A stretch of DNA of 64,000 bases, taken from NCBI GenBank assembly GCA_030525455.1, contig JAUNER010000008.1, forward strand, positions 27,786-91,785, read 5' to 3'. Each line of letters opens with the position of its first letter. Positions within the stretch are counted from its first letter, which is position 1. This document shows, piece by piece, positions 63,561 through 64,000 of this stretch. Origin of the DNA: Akkermansia sp. GTDB taxonomy: Bacteria > Verrucomicrobiota > Verrucomicrobiia > Verrucomicrobiales > Akkermansiaceae. The notes under the pieces are model-generated. The model saw only the letters and a list, made by a program, of their open reading frames with translations. It searched no databases and was not told the DNA's origin. The translations under genes and the position numbers were made by a program.

Positions 63561-64000
63561 TTATAATAGCATGGGCATGAATCGCATTTTTCTGTTTTTT
63601 TCCCCATCAAAAACTAAGACATCATTGCCTTTTTTAGGTATAAAATCTGTTTTCCCGATTCCAGATGGCAACAAACTACGAGTAGGTTTGCTAATAGGCA
63701 TACAGGCAGTTGGACTCCAGAAGTTCATGTTATTTCGTCCAAGAAGATCAATATACGATATAGGTTGAGATTGTATATATATGAATAAATTGAATTTATC
63801 AACTTCACCTATCGGGTCTCTCCCTAGCCATCTCCCATCCATTGGGTTATAATGGCGGTAATTGTAGTAGACTAGAGCTAGGTCGGTGTCGGTGTATTCG
63901 CTGCTCCATTGGATGGGCTGGGTGATGTCGCCGTTGGCGGTTACAGAGCCGTAGGGGGTGTAGCTATATGCTGTGCGGATGTAGCCGTTTTGCCCGAAGA
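63561..64000 (-). CDS. Rhs protein C-terminus with a variable tip, cut by window edge
   Basis: The frame is open to the window end and continues upstream on the minus strand. It contains the conserved Rhs core end (SSEYTDTDLALVYYNYRHYN, PMDGRWLGRDPIGEVDKFNL) and then a tip of about 60 residues beginning after YIDLLGRN (NFWSPTACMPISKPTRSLLP). The tip resembles a polymorphic toxin or an incomplete one; no catalytic motif is clear. In Rhs proteins the shell encloses the tip, which is released by autoproteolysis at the core end. The intact N-terminus lies outside the window. Confidence 0.8.
   Translation of the reverse strand, partial: FGQNGYIRTAYSYTPYGSVTANGDITQPIQWSSEYTDTDLALVYYNYRHYNPMDGRWLGRDPIGEVDKFNLFIYIQSQPISYIDLLGRNNMNFWSPTACMPISKPTRSLLPSGIGKTDFIPKKGNDVLVFDGEKNRKMRFMPMLL
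63815..64000. repeat. Rhs core repeat, copy 2 (continues past the window)
   Basis: Same sequence as 62301-62486 with ten differences, all within its first 80 bases. The repeat continues to the window edge, so its full length is unknown. Confidence 0.9.

Noticed and set aside
1..64000. CRISPR arrays, tRNA or rRNA genes
   Set aside because: No regularly spaced short repeats and no tRNA- or rRNA-like sequence were noticed in the intergenic regions; a tRNAscan and CRISPR search would settle this.

Overview
The window looks like chromosome from a host-associated Verrucomicrobiota bacterium, probably Akkermansia-like with moderate to low GC. The reasons are a PEP-CTERM tail (PEPTTASLSLLGLAALMIRRRR), secreted glycan-degrading enzymes (GH2, sulfatase, sialate O-acetylesterase, a clan GH-D-like enzyme), paired outer-membrane beta-barrels, and genes that almost never have a Shine-Dalgarno sequence. 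The phylum assignment is an inference; no 16S gene is present. No tRNA, rRNA, CRISPR array or complete insertion sequence was seen.

Layout. 1-5 kb: the end of a GH2 beta-galactosidase-type gene, valS, and an unknown membrane/zinc-ribbon protein. 4.6-10.8 kb (minus strand): recR with a small membrane protein, fabF, dinB and a two-domain M16 peptidase. 10.9-18.5 kb: a transport block with a lipoprotein / membrane fusion protein / ATPase / FtsX-type permease operon, a giant TerB/FHA-like ABCG-type transporter, and a divergent DUF6941 gene. 18.6-24.2 kb: two paralogous beta-barrel proteins, a HAD phosphatase, rpsM-rpsK-rpsD (without rpoA and rplQ) and queG. 24.3-35.4 kb (plus strand): two envelope glycosyltransferases, two tandem dprA paralogues, a D,D-carboxypeptidase, ychF and the glycine cleavage genes gcvT-gcvH-gcvP. 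35.5-44 kb: a PEP-CTERM remnant, a PA14-tailed sulfatase, a DEAD-box helicase, a VC0807-type membrane protein, and a sialate esterase/SGNH hydrolase pair. 44-56.5 kb (minus strand): purM-purF, then an ECF sigma factor / membrane regulator / PDZ pseudo-protease set, then a tight run ending in CoaC, a lipoprotein, an M23 peptidase, a TPR protein and a Nudix-PPK2 fusion. 56.7-62 kb: a clan GH-D-like glycosidase and a Ca2+-type P-ATPase. 62-64 kb: two Rhs C-terminal modules sharing a nearly identical core, separated by hairpins and an AT-rich small membrane gene.

How the genes work together. The secreted hydrolases would strip sulfate, acetyl groups and sugars from host-type glycans. The beta-barrels, ABC systems, glycosyltransferases, M23 peptidase and D,D-carboxypeptidase build or serve the envelope. 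The sigma/anti-sigma-like/PDZ trio looks like an envelope-stress circuit.

The most unusual items are the Nudix-PPK2 fusion, the giant TerB-FHA-like-ABC protein facing DUF6941, the tandem dprA genes with a diverged second copy, the PDZ protein that lost its protease residues, and the Rhs module array. Several genes also have promoters placed so that the transcript would start at or next to the start codon (leaderless mRNA).
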